A program made the position numbers and the translations under genes. Positions 5,103 through 5,402 of a stretch of 5,402 bases of DNA are shown in pieces; the stretch's first letter is position 1; each line of letters starts with the position of its first letter. Below the pieces are notes generated by a model that did not search any database, was not told the DNA's origin, and saw only the letters and a list, made by a program, of their open reading frames with translations. Origin of the DNA: an uncultured Burkholderiales Genera incertae sedis bacterium (GTDB taxonomy: Bacteria > Pseudomonadota > Gammaproteobacteria > Burkholderiales > Eutrophovitaceae); contig CAJQMS010000011.1 of assembly GCA_905479505.1 (NCBI GenBank), forward strand, positions 1-5,402, read 5' to 3'.

Positions 5103-5402
5103 AACTGTCACTGTCGCTGTTCCATCGCTGCGCCGCCAAGGCATCACTATCTCTGGCCTCTACCCATCGATCCCCAATCGGGGTTTTTTCCTTTTTCCAA
5201 AAAGGTGCCTGCGTTTTAAGGTAATCCATTAAAAATTCACAAGCCTTAAACGAATCACCGCGATGTGCACTCGTTACAATCACGAGAACAATTTGATCAA
5301 GAGGAAGCAACGTCCCCACTCTATGTATGACCAATGCATCGTATATATTCCAACGAGATTTCGCTTTTTCAACAATAGCTCTCAACGAACGTTCCGTCAT
5401 TT
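5101..5402 (-). CDS. moaE: Molybdopterin synthase catalytic subunit MoaE (partial, N terminus outside)
   Basis: The frame is open to the right edge, so the gene is cut there. Some 99-100 of about 150 residues are visible, and roughly the first 55 are missing. With MoaD, MoaE adds two sulfurs to cyclic pyranopterin monophosphate to make molybdopterin. Counting from the first visible Met: VIHRVG (24-29), VTSAHR (42-47), MDYLKTQAPFWKKE (58-71) and GDRWVEARDSD (76-86). The lysines in YLKT and FWKK (62 and 69) correspond to catalytic Lys119 and Lys126 of the E. coli enzyme. The Met at 5398-5400 aligns with an internal Met of E. coli MoaE (PGMTEKAL) and is not the true start. A serine/aspartate tail (NSDSDS) follows the conserved RW end. 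modE follows by 8 bp, so both are probably on one transcript, perhaps with moaD or moaC further upstream. Confidence 0.95.
   Translation of the reverse strand, partial: MTERSLRAIVEKAKSRWNIYDALVIHRVGTLLPLDQIVLVIVTSAHRGDSFKACEFLMDYLKTQAPFWKKEKTPIGDRWVEARDSDALAAQRWNSDSDS

Noticed and set aside
5338..5358. ModE-box-like ATCGTATATATTCC stretch inside moaE
   Set aside because: It lies in conserved coding sequence, lacks the extra base after ATCG and has no proper right arm.
5398..5400. ATG at the right edge as the moaE start
   Set aside because: It aligns with an internal Met of E. coli MoaE, the frame is open to the window edge, and about 55 N-terminal residues would be missing.

Overview
The window looks like chromosomal DNA from a proteobacterium, most likely a gammaproteobacterium. 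The evidence is the protein types, a ModE box of the proteobacterial kind, an E. coli-like MoaE and moderate, roughly even GC by eye. No mobile element, RNA gene or CRISPR array is visible. The species cannot be named from the sequence alone.

Left part, + strand: positions 1-148 hold the last 48 codons of an NAD(P)H-hydrate repair enzyme (NnrD/YjeF C-terminal domain). After a 41-bp gap comes a complete 563-residue type I Baeyer-Villiger monooxygenase (190-1881), with both Rossmann motifs, the diagnostic fingerprint and the active-site arginine. It ends only 26 bp from the end of a convergent gene.

Right part, - strand, read from the right edge: the C-terminal two thirds of moaE (molybdopterin synthase large subunit, cut by the window end), a short modE-like regulator, a 174-bp regulatory gap, then modB, modC, modA and crcB (fluoride channel). 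moaE and modE are 8 bp apart and share a stop/Shine-Dalgarno overlap. modB and modC are 6 bp apart, modC and modA overlap by 8 bp, and crcB follows modA by 43 bp without a visible terminator. The modE-modB gap holds a sigma70-type promoter (TTGACA-17-TTAAAT) covered by a close match to the ModE operator. It also holds a 9-bp perfect hairpin in the predicted leader.

Taken together, the - strand is a molybdenum acquisition and cofactor locus. ModA captures molybdate, ModB and ModC import it, MoaE helps build molybdopterin, and the ModE-like protein probably controls modBCA through the box. Points to look at: the mod genes run B-C-A rather than A-B-C; both ModE and ModC lack the Mop/TOBE domains that usually bind molybdate; modB appears to start at TTG without a clear Shine-Dalgarno after a leader of about 130 nt; and a fluoride channel gene sits at the operon's end. 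I found no wholly new system. The regulatory design of this locus is its most unusual part.
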